62,839 bases of DNA from Thermodesulfobacteriota bacterium (GCA_028282925.1 JANQGV010000032.1:1-62839), one strand, 5' to 3'; positions 8,136 through 16,951 are shown, numbered from the stretch's first letter. A program made the numbers and translations. The notes: generated from the letters alone by a model not told the origin.

Positions 8136-9047
8136 ATGAAAACAATTCGATACGCCCTGTTTATCACCGTCCTTCTGTATGGCAGCCTTGTTGCTACCGC
8201 GTATCTTCCGGATGAAACAATCCCTGTAGATAAACTGACCGGCCCGTCCAGCAATTTTGTCACCGTCCAGGACTACAACCTCCACTACCTGAAAAAAGGC
8301 AGCGGCCCGCCCCTGGTGCTGGTGCACGGCTTTGCGGGCTCCGTTTTCACCTGGCGTGACCTTATTCCGCTGCTCACCGATACCTATACCATGTATGCCC
8401 TGGATCTTCCGGGGTTTGGTTTCTCAGACAAACCGGCCGACGGAGATTACTCCATGGAGGCTCAAGCCCGGCTGGTAACCGGATTCATACAGGCCCTTAA
8501 TCTCCAACCGGCAGCTCTGGTCGGGCACTCAATGGGTGGGATTATCGTTGCATATGCCTCGGTGCAGAAGCCCGAACTCATAGACAAACTGGTCATCATT
8601 GAAGGCGGATTCTACCATGGCGGCGCCCCGGCGTTTCTGCAATATCTCTTTTTCCCGTTCGACCGGCTCATGGCGAAACTCTTTTATACAAAAGACTTCA
8701 GATCAAGAAGCCTGCTGCCTTCGTACCACAACAAGGAAATAGTTACCGATGCCGTTGTTCAGGCGTATCTGATTCCCGGCAAAACACCCGGTGCAGTTGC
8801 TGCACTGGCAACCATGATGCGGACGGTGGGACCTGAAACCTACGAAGGGCTAAGCTCCGCCGTGCAGGACCCCACCCTGCTCGTGTGGAGCGCCGAGAAC
8901 AAAAACAACCCTGTATCGGACGGCGAACGCCTTGACAAAGAAATACCAACCTCCGAACTTGTGGTCATTGAAGAATGCGGCCATTACGTGCAGGAGGAAA
9001 AACCGGAGGAACTTGCTGCAGCAATGAAAGCCTTTTTAGCACGGTAA
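8136..9047 (+). CDS. Alpha/beta hydrolase
   Basis: The 303-residue protein has an N-terminal hydrophobic segment (ALFITVLLYGSLVATAYL, residues 6-23), a probable signal anchor or signal peptide, then an alpha/beta hydrolase fold. Visible are the oxyanion HGFAGSVFTWRD, nucleophile elbow GHSMGG near residue 131 and catalytic histidine in EECGHYVQEEKPEE near residue 280. Substrate is unknown; esterase or lipase-like action at the membrane or in the periplasm is plausible. GGAG lies 9 bases before the ATG. It is probably in one transcript with the CPBP gene and possibly the bilin-reductase-like gene 66 bp downstream. Confidence 0.88.
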   Translation: MKTIRYALFITVLLYGSLVATAYLPDETIPVDKLTGPSSNFVTVQDYNLHYLKKGSGPPLVLVHGFAGSVFTWRDLIPLLTDTYTMYALDLPGFGFSDKPADGDYSMEAQARLVTGFIQALNLQPAALVGHSMGGIIVAYASVQKPELIDKLVIIEGGFYHGGAPAFLQYLFFPFDRLMAKLFYTKDFRSRSLLPSYHNKEIVTDAVVQAYLIPGKTPGAVAALATMMRTVGPETYEGLSSAVQDPTLLVWSAENKNNPVSDGERLDKEIPTSELVVIEECGHYVQEEKPEELAAAMKAFLAR

Positions 9048-9113
9048 CAATCCAGGCACGGCATACAGCAGGATTGTTTATAAAACCCATTATTAAAGGT
9101 GAGGTATACAAAC

Positions 9114-9818
9114 ATGAAAACCCTGTTGGACATTCATGAACTGGCTGCCGCTGAACTTACCAACCATTTCTCTCTTTCGCCGGTTGCCCTGAAACACCCC
9201 TTTCCCGAAAGGCCTGTTCGTACCCTCGGCCTGATTAAAATGGACGGCGAAGTGTACACTTCTGAAAAGCTTCTCCGCGTTGTTTGCCTGCGTATTACCC
9301 TGCCGGTCTTTTTTAAAGTGTTCTCAACCTTTATACGGCCCAAACTTGAATATGACCTGCCGGTACTATCGTGTGAGGTTGTCTGCATGGGCGGCAAAAG
9401 GATGTTTATCCTGGATGTGCATTATGCAGGCTCCCGGGATGCTTCGCAGCAGGATGAGTTGTTTTTCGATAACCTGTATGCAATCAAACAAACCTTTCCC
9501 GACCTGCTTGAACACCAGACAAAGAAAATGACCGGTAATCTGCAGGGCGTTTTTTCAAAAGCCATGTGCCAGGTAAACATCACCCGGGATCTCGATGAGC
9601 GGGCATTACAGATGTTCCGGCAGTATCTCGACGCCTATGCCCAACTGGTGGGCGCTACCGAACCCCTTACCGGCGACACACTCGACGGCGTCCGCAAACA
9701 GTTTGAGGCATATCTTGAAACGATAATTGAACATGACCCCGGGGTAAAAGGGAATAAAATATTTTTCGGTGAAAAAGGCGGGGTTGAACGGGCGCTGGAT
9801 ATCTTTTACGGCATGTGA
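9114..9818 (+). CDS. Divergent ferredoxin-dependent bilin reductase-like protein
   Basis: By eye the 234-residue protein matches the ferredoxin-dependent bilin reductase fold (PcyA/PebA/HY2). PKLEYDLPVLSCEVVCMGG (residues 76-94) plus MFILDVH aligns with the PcyA segment around YGLPLFGCDIVAG and IADLSP. The C-terminus VRKQFEAYLE...HDPG...FFGE...ALDIFYGM aligns with the conserved QxxYxxY-DP-FGExxA-LF ending. Length is right for the family. Residues equivalent to PcyA Glu76, His88 and Asp105 appear to be Arg, Ser and Glu, so chemistry may differ or the protein may bind another tetrapyrrole. No haem oxygenase or phytochrome gene is adjacent. AGGTGAGG precedes the ATG. Family placement is moderately sure; function is open. 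Confidence 0.5.
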   Translation: MKTLLDIHELAAAELTNHFSLSPVALKHPFPERPVRTLGLIKMDGEVYTSEKLLRVVCLRITLPVFFKVFSTFIRPKLEYDLPVLSCEVVCMGGKRMFILDVHYAGSRDASQQDELFFDNLYAIKQTFPDLLEHQTKKMTGNLQGVFSKAMCQVNITRDLDERALQMFRQYLDAYAQLVGATEPLTGDTLDGVRKQFEAYLETIIEHDPGVKGNKIFFGEKGGVERALDIFYGM

Positions 9819-9922
9819 TGAACAAGTGATGAATACCGCCCCGCAACCGACACAGGATATTTCGATTGTTTTCATGCACATAAAAAAACAGCTCGTATAA
9901 TCGCGGTTTGGAGTTGCGTTGT

Positions 9923-11020
9923 ATGCCCAAGAGGGACGAAATACTGGACATTGTCAGAGGTCTGGCAATAATTCTTGTTGTTTGCATACACATCATTCGG
10001 GGCAATGAGGGCAGTGTTTACCTCGACTTTAAAATACTTCTCTATTCAGGCTTCCCCATCGCTGCCTTCTTTGTGATCGCAGGCTATATCATTTCATTAC
10101 AGTCGAACGATAAGCCGGCCGGCTATTCAATCAAACGATTTCAACGAATTTGTGTGCCCTATTTCTCTTTTCTGACCGTACACATCATCAGCAATGACTT
10201 CTTTCATGCACTGATGGGCTGGGTGGGAAAACGCCAATTTTATCCTCACACCAGTCTTAGTTCGCTGGAACTGAAAAACACCTTTTTTGCATTCCTCATG
10301 TCAAACGACCCTTCTTTTATAAAAGCGGGGGTGCATGGCTCGTTTTATTTTTTTCCGGCTTTTTTCCTTGCAAACATTCTCTTCTTTCTCTGCTTTAAAT
10401 ACACCAGGGGGATTGTGAGATGTACAATCATAGCTGTTGCAGCACCGGCCATTGCTTTCATATGTACCCGGCTGGTCGGCCACGCCGATATTCCCTGGGG
10501 AATCAATAGTGCCCTGCTCATGTTGCCTTTTATGCTTTTCGGGGTAATCTATGAAAAAATTGTTGCTGCTTTACAGTATTTGAAAACAAAAAATACGCTT
10601 CTGCTGTTTTTATGTATCATTATTGTTTCCTGCTGCATGTGGATTTTCAGAACACATGGCGGATCAATTCCTACCTTTGATATCTCTAATGCATTCACAT
10701 TCTACCTTCTTGCTGCCGCCGGAGTTGTAAACCTGGTGTGTATTGCACTTATTATTGCGGGATTACCGATCAAGGGTTTGCTGGTGACAATTGGACAAAA
10801 TTCAATGACGATTTACGGGCTCCATATTGTGGTGCGGGATTACTACAGCATTATTTTACGCTGGTTTGGAATACCGTTAGTGATTAAAAACGACCTGTAT
10901 ATCATCTGCTCACTACTGTTTTCTCTCAGCCTGTGTATCTGCATTGCCGTGCTCATTCAACAAAAAGTATTTATGCGGTACAGGGTCTTCAGATTGCTTT
11001 TTTTAGGCATTACAAAATAA
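9923..11020 (+). CDS. Acyltransferase 3 family membrane protein
   Basis: The 365-residue integral membrane protein has about ten transmembrane segments. It starts with the acyltransferase-3 signature RDEILDIVRGLAIILVVCIHI, whose histidine (near residue 23) is the conserved catalytic candidate, and has FFVIAGYIIS near residue 51 and a SIKRFQRICVPY segment. Such proteins O-acylate surface glycans or lipids. I chose the ATG at 9923 because GGAG lies 9 bases upstream; the in-frame TTG at 9908 is less likely. Composition is more AT-rich than neighbouring genes, and surface-modification genes of this type are often horizontally acquired. Confidence 0.85.
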   Translation: MPKRDEILDIVRGLAIILVVCIHIIRGNEGSVYLDFKILLYSGFPIAAFFVIAGYIISLQSNDKPAGYSIKRFQRICVPYFSFLTVHIISNDFFHALMGWVGKRQFYPHTSLSSLELKNTFFAFLMSNDPSFIKAGVHGSFYFFPAFFLANILFFLCFKYTRGIVRCTIIAVAAPAIAFICTRLVGHADIPWGINSALLMLPFMLFGVIYEKIVAALQYLKTKNTLLLFLCIIIVSCCMWIFRTHGGSIPTFDISNAFTFYLLAAAGVVNLVCIALIIAGLPIKGLLVTIGQNSMTIYGLHIVVRDYYSIILRWFGIPLVIKNDLYIICSLLFSLSLCICIAVLIQQKVFMRYRVFRLLFLGITK

Positions 11021-11073
11021 CCTTATTTCGTTCTTCCCCTCATATAACGGCAAGCCGTTTTTGCATACGGCAT

Positions 11074-11106
11074 AAAAAAAACCCACGCCCAATGACGTGG
11101 GTTTTT
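11074..11106. terminator. Bidirectional terminator
   Basis: AACCCACG pairs with CGTGGGTT around an 8-base loop, flanked by an A-run on the left and a T-run on the right. It can stop both the plus-strand acyltransferase and the minus-strand flavodoxin transcripts, which converge here. Confidence 0.88.
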
Positions 11107-11144
11107 AATGCAAACAACTATTCAGCATTAATGCGCTGCTGTTT

Positions 11145-11726
11145 TTATTGCAGGGCCGCCCCCAGCTTTTTGCCGGTCTCTTCAGCCCGCTGCAGTACTT
11201 CCGGCATATCATCAACGTCGTTCATACCAACCGGTTCGGCCTGCTGTGCAACGATGTTTACTTTATGACAGTCGTCAAACGCCAGCTTGAGCGACTCGAT
11301 GGCCCGCTCATGACCACCGCCGGCCACGGTAACGATCAAAACCGTCGGTTTGTCGGCCAAAGGCACGTTACCCAGCCAGGGCATGTCCGGGTTGTATTCG
11401 GGCCCGACACCGCGGTAGCGAATGGCCATTGTCCGGTCGATAAAATCTTTTACCGCTCCTGAAATATCCAGAAAATAGGTCGGTCCGCTGATAATGAGCC
11501 CGTCTGCTTCTATCAGCTTATCGTACACCGCCTGCATGTCGTCATCAATAGGACACTGTCCCTCGTTCATCATACACATGCTGCACCCGGTACAGGGTTT
11601 TATCGACATCCGGCCGAGTTCCACCAGTTCAAAATCACATCCTGATGCTTCAGCCGCTTTCTTAACCAGCTTATTGGTATTGCTTTCCTCCCGCATACTT
11701 CCGCACATGGCTACTATTTTTTTCAT
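11145..11726 (-). CDS. Flavodoxin-family NAD(P)H-dependent reductase / iron-sulfur flavoprotein
   Basis: The 193-residue protein belongs to the NADPH-dependent FMN reductase/iron-sulfur flavoprotein group. MKKIVAMCGSMREESNT is the FMN phosphate-binding start. CTGCSMCMMNEGQCP (residues 45-59) is the compact cysteine motif that in archaeal Isf proteins binds a 4Fe-4S cluster. SGPTYFLDISGAVKDFIDR is the second flavin-contact segment. It probably transfers electrons between ferredoxin and small acceptors in the cytoplasm. GGAGG precedes the ATG. The leader contains a 65-bp hairpin (11772-11836). It is a single-gene unit. Confidence 0.85.
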   Translation of the reverse strand: MKKIVAMCGSMREESNTNKLVKKAAEASGCDFELVELGRMSIKPCTGCSMCMMNEGQCPIDDDMQAVYDKLIEADGLIISGPTYFLDISGAVKDFIDRTMAIRYRGVGPEYNPDMPWLGNVPLADKPTVLIVTVAGGGHERAIESLKLAFDDCHKVNIVAQQAEPVGMNDVDDMPEVLQRAEETGKKLGAALQ

Positions 11727-11771
11727 AGAGCACCTCCTGTTTACACTTCATCACGTTCTACAAACAAAAAA

Positions 11772-11836
11772 GGAGTACCGGCGTGCTGAAGCATTACAAT
11801 GCACATATCTGTAATGCTTCATTTCGCCGACACTCC
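11772..11836. repeat. 65-bp hairpin upstream of flavoprotein gene
   Basis: TGAAGCATTACA pairs perfectly with TGTAATGCTTCA around an 11-base loop. Outer arms CCGGCG/CGCCG and GGAGT/ACTCC continue the stem with small bulges. It lies 46-110 bases upstream of the flavodoxin start. It could be a palindromic repeat unit or a structured leader; only one copy was seen. Confidence 0.55.
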
Positions 11837-11907
11837 ACTAGTATACATACATTTTAATCATACTGCAAGGTATCGCCTTTTTATCGGCTGCCTATACAGC
11901 ACATTGA

Positions 11908-13017
11908 CTATGCTTTTGACCTGGTGAGTTCTTTCAGACGGATCTTTTCATCAGGATCACGCCTTAGCGTAAGCACATCGTCAAAGGGACACGATTCCAC
12001 ACAGCTGAAACACACGCAGCAGGTGTTGGGCATTTCATTGTCCTGCTCGGTGATATTGATATAGAACGGACATGCCTCTTCGGCCAGGCAGCGCTTGCAC
12101 TTGCGGCACTTGTTTTTATTGTAGCGAATGCGCCACAGGCTGTTATGACAGGCCAGCCCGCGATAGGACGACAGAAAACAGAAATAGGTACACAGTTTTC
12201 TCCAGGGCATCAGAATCGAAAAGAACATCAGGCCATAGAGAAAGGCAATGGGCCACCAGATTTCAGGTGTCAGGTCGAACACCGTTTCGATGAAAAATAC
12301 CGGAAACCACGCCAGAAGCAATGTTGCAGGCATCAACGGGGCCCGTTTATCCACCTCGCCGCTGATATTCATAGCGCATGAACTACTCTGTGCTTCTATT
12401 GCCTGGCTCAGTTTCGGAATCGGACGCTTATAGTCCATATTTTTCAAAAGGCCGTCCTGGAACGTGGCGTTGGGACAAATCCAGCCGCAAATAACGCGTC
12501 CGAAAATAAACGGCAGTATCGCAACCGTAAACACATGGAACATGGCCCAGAAGGTCAGATCGGGACGGGTTCCTTTAATCATGGCAAATGACGTAACCGA
12601 GGCCCAGATCATGAAAATGCCGCACTGCACAACGGTACGGGTGGTAACCAGCTTGATCCTCTTTTTCTTTTTTGGCTTCAGTTCGGTTTTGCTGAAAAGC
12701 AGCATCAGGGCCGGAATCACAATGTTCAGGATTGTAAGCAGGGCAAACAGCTTATTGCCTTCACCGCTTTTATCAAGGGGAACACCCAGGGTCATTACGG
12801 TTACAAACAATGCCAGCATCCACATATGGCCGGCCAGCCGGGGGCGTGGTGCGAAATAAGGAATATGCAGCAGGCAGAAGAATCCCGCTCCGAAAGCAAA
12901 GATCAGTCCCGGCTGCAAGTATTTTACCGGGGTGAAAAGCCCGATAAGGTAAATAATAACGGCGGAAATCAGCGCCCATTTATTTATTTTTACAAAACGT
13001 TCTTGTGTCATATTCAT
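11908..13017 (-). CDS. NapH/NosR-like membrane-bound ferredoxin
   Basis: The 369-residue polytopic protein has about seven membrane helices, cysteine motifs CGWICP and CTYFCF on the membrane side, as in NapH/NosR/CcoG-type proteins, and a C-terminal domain with two 4Fe-4S motifs: CRKCKRCLAEEACP and CCVCFSCVESCP. Such proteins move electrons between a quinone pool and periplasmic or membrane reductases. It is the last gene of a three-gene minus-strand operon with two multi-pass proteins (13 bp spacing). GGAGGG precedes the first of two close ATGs. The partner oxidoreductase is not in the window. Confidence 0.8.
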   Translation of the reverse strand: MNMTQERFVKINKWALISAVIIYLIGLFTPVKYLQPGLIFAFGAGFFCLLHIPYFAPRPRLAGHMWMLALFVTVMTLGVPLDKSGEGNKLFALLTILNIVIPALMLLFSKTELKPKKKKRIKLVTTRTVVQCGIFMIWASVTSFAMIKGTRPDLTFWAMFHVFTVAILPFIFGRVICGWICPNATFQDGLLKNMDYKRPIPKLSQAIEAQSSSCAMNISGEVDKRAPLMPATLLLAWFPVFFIETVFDLTPEIWWPIAFLYGLMFFSILMPWRKLCTYFCFLSSYRGLACHNSLWRIRYNKNKCRKCKRCLAEEACPFYINITEQDNEMPNTCCVCFSCVESCPFDDVLTLRRDPDEKIRLKELTRSKA

Positions 13018-13030
13018 ATCTCTGCCCTCC

Positions 13031-13684
13031 TTAATGCGATGCTATCGCAGCTTGAAGTTTCGGGAGCAGTACTTCCCACTCTGCCGGAGTAATACTCAGC
13101 CCTGCCATAAAGTAGACCACAACAAACACAACGCCTACGCCGAGCACTCCCCATCTGCGCAACCCACGGACACCGGTCCGCTTGCCGAACATCCACAGCG
13201 AAATAAAATAGAAAACCAGGCACATATAAATGGTGCCCTGAGGCCCCTGCAGGGCGCTTTTGGTAAGGGCTTCTGCTGTTGCCCCGCCGCCCAGTGATTC
13301 GATAATGGTTTTCACCACATGGGAAAGCGTCCCGTTTAAGACTGCAATCGGGATCAGGGTAACCGAGGTGAACCGCAACGAGTCGATATACTTACGGTCC
13401 TTTAAAACAACATGCATCAGCAACGCAAGCAGCGCTATAACAATAAAGCCGATTACAGCGCCGACTGATGTGGCGATAAGGCGGCCGAGGTCTTCACCGC
13501 CTGAAGGGAAAACGCCCTTCAGCCATTGCGCCATATCGATGGCTGCGGCCGGAAACTGGGCCCGGAACAGATCCACCGTAACGTCATCGGCGATACCCCA
13601 GGCTTTACCGAACATGTAACCCGGTATAATAATCTCACAAATCCTCGCCCATTTGGCGAGTGGTGTGGTGTAGTTATTTTCCAT
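13031..13684 (-). CDS. Multi-pass membrane protein, function unknown
   Basis: The 217-residue protein has about five hydrophobic segments (IGFIVIALLALLMHVVL, SVTLIPIAVLNGTL, IYMCLVFYFISLWMF, VGVVFVVVYFMAGL among them). The arrangement resembles Yip1-like membrane proteins but I do not recognise a family. GGAGG lies upstream of the ATG. It lies between a membrane ferredoxin gene (13 bp downstream) and another multi-pass protein gene (55 bp upstream), so it probably serves the same membrane electron-transfer complex. That role is inferred from context alone. Confidence 0.7.
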   Translation of the reverse strand: MENNYTTPLAKWARICEIIIPGYMFGKAWGIADDVTVDLFRAQFPAAAIDMAQWLKGVFPSGGEDLGRLIATSVGAVIGFIVIALLALLMHVVLKDRKYIDSLRFTSVTLIPIAVLNGTLSHVVKTIIESLGGGATAEALTKSALQGPQGTIYMCLVFYFISLWMFGKRTGVRGLRRWGVLGVGVVFVVVYFMAGLSITPAEWEVLLPKLQAAIASH

Positions 13685-13739
13685 AGCAAGTTCCTCCAGT
13701 GAATTTACTCATACAATCGGTGTATGTTTTAACTCCTGC

Positions 13740-14594
13740 TTAGTGTTTTTCTTCCGCCTCATGTGCTTCCTCTTCATGCGCGTCATGTCCGTCAAGCTCG
13801 CCGGGTTTAATGTAGCCTTTCAGGGTCATGTACTGTTTCAGGTCCTCAAGTTTTTGCTGTTCAGCCTTCAGGGATTCAATTTCGTCACCGATGTGTGCGG
13901 CTTCGTATTTGATGTAGAAGGTAGACGGTTTATTCCACTGGGTAAAACCCATCATTACCAGAGACAACGTTATGTAAAACAGGCACCCATAAACAGTTTT
14001 CCTCAACATGGAATCGGTACGCCGCGCAAGCCAGAACAGAAACAGCGAAACAACAGAAAAAACTGCACCAATTGTGTAAGCTATGGGAGCCATAAGGGGA
14101 ACCGGCACCTTGGATGAATAGTTGTCCATGTACAATTCAAAGGTCCAGATACACAGGAACACCAGGAAAAAAACACACACGGACTTTTTCATCGCTCCGG
14201 TACGCCACATAATTTTCAGCATCAGCCAGCCGGCAACTACATAGAAATAGCCTCCAAGCAACTTAATGTTTAAGTCGCTGAACTGGAGGATAAGTCCTTT
14301 TTCAACCGGAATGGTTGCAACCTCTCCGATAAGCGGCCAGGCAAACAGCGCCGCAAAATAACCGTATACAGCACCCTTGGTGTCGTCCTCTTCGGTACAG
14401 CAACGGTAGAAAAGGGCACCCAGCATAAGTGCCAGAATAGGAACATAGTACAGGTTGTAGTTCACAATCGGTTCTTTCCACATCCGCAATGGGGCCATGG
14501 TAAATACGCAGACAAGGAAGATACCCTGTCCCGCAAGCCCAATCCAGATCGTCCTCCACATGGGTTTAAAAAAATTTAAAATAGCCTTAAACAT
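13740..14594 (-). CDS. Multi-pass membrane protein with His/Glu-rich tail
   Basis: The 284-residue protein has about seven membrane helices, a predicted amphipathic helix or short coiled coil (EIESLKAEQQKLEDLKQY, near residue 240) and a C-terminal tail rich in His, Asp and Glu (DGHDAHEEEAHEAEEKH). The tail is a plausible metal-binding or interaction segment. No family is recognised. It is the first gene of the three-gene operon ending in the NapH-like ferredoxin; GGAGGG precedes the ATG. A membrane anchor subunit or metal sensor for that complex is possible but unproven. Confidence 0.7.
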   Translation of the reverse strand: MFKAILNFFKPMWRTIWIGLAGQGIFLVCVFTMAPLRMWKEPIVNYNLYYVPILALMLGALFYRCCTEEDDTKGAVYGYFAALFAWPLIGEVATIPVEKGLILQFSDLNIKLLGGYFYVVAGWLMLKIMWRTGAMKKSVCVFFLVFLCIWTFELYMDNYSSKVPVPLMAPIAYTIGAVFSVVSLFLFWLARRTDSMLRKTVYGCLFYITLSLVMMGFTQWNKPSTFYIKYEAAHIGDEIESLKAEQQKLEDLKQYMTLKGYIKPGELDGHDAHEEEAHEAEEKH

Positions 14595-15454
14595 CTCATC
14601 CCTCCTATTAATTTAGTTAGTTCGAAAACATTATTTAGTATGCTTATTATTAGGATTTGAAAATCGTTATAACGTGAGTAGGTCTTTTCTGTCAAGCTAA
14701 TTCCCGGGCATGACTGCACATGCACGAAAGCTCAACGATAAAAACAACTGCCGATAAAATCTTGGATAAATTGATTATAGGAGTAACTGGGTAGATGCAA
14801 GGAGTGTCAGGTTTGGAAAGGCCGGTGCATGGTCTATACGATCACCATACACGTTATTTTCGGTATTCAGGCTGTTATAAATATGGGTGGAAGTGGTAAG
14901 CGGGTTGAAATCGAACCCGGTTTTTATGGTCTTTTTCTCGATTTTTGTGTAGGTGCATGAGGTTCTTGACACTAGGCGCAGGTTTTCAAAATTATCAATC
15001 CCCCCCAAAACGACCGGGCTCGACATAAAATGATTAAAGGCAAGCACACAATGCATAACCAGAACTACCCGGATAAGGGTCATTTTTGTGGATTTGTATA
15101 ATCTGAGCCTATGTTGCAGCATTGCAAAAAAATAAAAATGATAATAATGTAAGGCAAAAAATAATAATTTAGTATGCAAACAAAATTTATTTGGATACTA
15201 AGTTTTTAACATAAGTTGCCGCAAATAGCAACACGAAAGCCACCGGGCTTTTTGCTCCCGGTGGCTCTGCTAATTATCATTAATATGTATAGTCAACGCC
15301 TCTTCTCTCATAAAAAGCATTAATATATGATAATGCTACCTGTCTCTTTTAGTCACAAATCAAGCGATAATTCATTAACCTACCCTCTGCATCTGATCTG
15401 GAGATGACCGTTCTTCATCATCACTAATGAATATATCAAATAAACACCTAAGTG
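14595..15454. other. Non-coding stretch with hairpin and PAL2-end fragments
   Basis: About 860 bases carry no gene I can support. The promoter side of the three-gene operon is at the left. A strong hairpin AGCCACCGGG/CCCGGTGGCT lies at 15238-15266. A PAL2 terminal fragment (AGTCACAAATCAAGCGATAA) is near 15354-15373. One 134-codon minus-strand open frame at 14775-15179 lacks a ribosome site and recognisable motifs. Confidence 0.5.
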
Positions 15455-15455
15455 A

Positions 15456-15490
15456 GACTGGTGGAGAATGTTCAGATACAAGGCGCGCAA
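15456..15490 (+). repeat. PAL1 left-half fragment
   Basis: GACTGGTGGAGAATGTTCAG followed by ATACAAGGCGCGC matches the left arm of PAL1 and then diverges. A PAL2 end fragment (AGTCACAAATCAAGCAAG) follows at about 15503-15522, and a complete PAL1 begins at 15551. This is a small repeat cluster behind the DUF1329 gene. Confidence 0.7.
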
Positions 15491-15550
15491 AAATTTTTCA
15501 TCTAGTCACAAATCAAGCAAGAAAAACCAATCAATTACAAAAACGGTTTA

Positions 15551-15671
15551 GGCCGATGGAAAATGTTCAGATACAAGGCGTGCGAACCCCTGAGGCATGA
15601 GGCGTACGTGTTTGTACGCCGCAATGTCGCAGGGTGAGCACAACGCAGAAGATGGGCGTTTTCCACCGGCC
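15551..15671 (+). repeat. PAL1 element, complete copy overlapping a stop codon
   Basis: A 121-bp hairpin with arms GGCCGATGGAAAATG and CGTTTTCCACCGGCC and central GAGGCGTACGTGTTTGTACGCCGC. Its last base is the first base (plus strand) of CTA, the TAG stop codon of the minus-strand DUF1329 gene. The arm tips differ from other copies but match each other. Confidence 0.88.
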
Positions 15672-16951
15672 TAATAGGCGGCACGCTGGAGGTTACCAAG
15701 GGTAAACATACTCGGCCTCAGCTCAATCCCGATACCTTTCACCGTTTGCCGTGTGCAGGCGGCGTATTTGCGCTGGTAATCAATCACATGACAACCGACC
15801 AGAAAACTTTTATCTTCACCGGTGGCGGTTTTCAGGTTCTGCGTAAACTGTTCGATAAATTTCCAGAACTGCCCGTTCTTATCATAGATTTGCGTACAGA
15901 GGATATGGTAGGTTTCCGGATCCACATACCAGATACGCTTGCTGTAAATATAGTCGGGGTCTTTACTGACTACTTCCACGGCAAAGGTGTTTACCCGCTC
16001 ACGGGTGAGATTATTATAGATAAGCTGGCCCTGCTGCCGCTCCAGGGTATCAAGATCGATATGCCGGGCACCCAGGTACTCCTTACGGCCGAGGTAGTTG
16101 TAGATATTGCGGGTGATCTGCCCGTTCCAACAGAACTCATCATCGTAAATAACGATGGAACCGTCAACAGAATCCGTGCGGTGCGAACCCGAAAGCCTTG
16201 TCAGGCGGCGGGTCTGGGCATTATACATATAGTTGTCGTCTTCTTTGTTGAAATCCAGAAACCGGATATTAAACCGCCGGGTGTTCAAAAACTCGTTCGG
16301 TTTATACATATGATAAAAACCGGCCCAGTGGATCTGCTTCTTATTCTTCGGCAAACGGGGCTTGGGTTCGGCATCAACCCGGTGGGCAAAATAGAGCTCC
16401 CAGCAGTCGGCATCCTGTATGCGTTCTTCAAAATGATTTAAATCAACATTGGGTGTATACCGGCGGTAGTGGGATGAATCGCCGCGGGTATTCATATCAT
16501 AGTTCCAGGCGATTTCCTGGCCGGTTTGAGGGTCAGGGAAAGGCATTCCGGCAATATCTTTGTAATTTTCAATAATACCCTGATCATCAACGCGCACCTG
16601 TGGTGCATAGGCACGGGTTGCCTCTATCATGCCTTTTGTTTCAACAATGGGCGCATACGGGACTATCGTAAAGTAAAGCCCAGTATCAGCAGGCGCACCG
16701 CATTTCCGGGGGTTGTTGTACACAAACTGCAGGCATTCGGGCAGGTATTCGGCGACCTGGCTGAGGTTTGCTGAAGTTATCTTCTGTCCGACCCATTGTT
16801 GCTCCCAGCTTCGAACCGTTGCAAGCTCTGCCTCGCTGTAAGCTTTGAGGGGAAATGTTTTTTCCAGGGCATGGCCCTCTGCTGCAATCCACATTACCGC
16901 CGTCAGTACCAGTGCCGGAAAGATTTTTGTTGCTCCACATACTGATCTCAT
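15671..16951 (-). CDS. DUF1329 family exported protein
   Basis: The 426-residue protein has an N-terminal signal peptide (SVCGATKIFPALVLTAVMWIAAEGHA) and matches the DUF1329 pattern (PF07044): ILCTQIYDKNGQFWKF near the C-terminus, an RRFNIRFLDFNKEDDNYMY-type segment, and DPDYIYSKRIWYVDPETYHI. Family members are outer-membrane/periplasmic beta-rich proteins, often near RND exporters and lipid metabolism genes, with unknown molecular role. I chose the ATG at 16951 because GGAGG is 8 bases upstream; seven more in-frame residues exist. The TAG stop overlaps the end of a PAL1 hairpin, which probably forms the mRNA 3' end. Confidence 0.85.
   Translation of the reverse strand: MRSVCGATKIFPALVLTAVMWIAAEGHALEKTFPLKAYSEAELATVRSWEQQWVGQKITSANLSQVAEYLPECLQFVYNNPRKCGAPADTGLYFTIVPYAPIVETKGMIEATRAYAPQVRVDDQGIIENYKDIAGMPFPDPQTGQEIAWNYDMNTRGDSSHYRRYTPNVDLNHFEERIQDADCWELYFAHRVDAEPKPRLPKNKKQIHWAGFYHMYKPNEFLNTRRFNIRFLDFNKEDDNYMYNAQTRRLTRLSGSHRTDSVDGSIVIYDDEFCWNGQITRNIYNYLGRKEYLGARHIDLDTLERQQGQLIYNNLTRERVNTFAVEVVSKDPDYIYSKRIWYVDPETYHILCTQIYDKNGQFWKFIEQFTQNLKTATGEDKSFLVGCHVIDYQRKYAACTRQTVKGIGIELRPSMFTLGNLQRAAY

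Noticed and set aside
9866-9901. Promoter for the acyltransferase gene (TTGTTT and TATAAT)
   Set aside because: The -10-like TATAAT at 9896 is good, but the only -35-like box is 24 bases upstream, too far for a standard promoter.
14775-15179. 134-codon minus-strand open frame in a long intergenic region
   Set aside because: It has no ribosome site, no recognisable motif and lies in AT-rich DNA next to repeat debris. The hydrophobic start could be a chance signal-like stretch. I kept it as non-coding.
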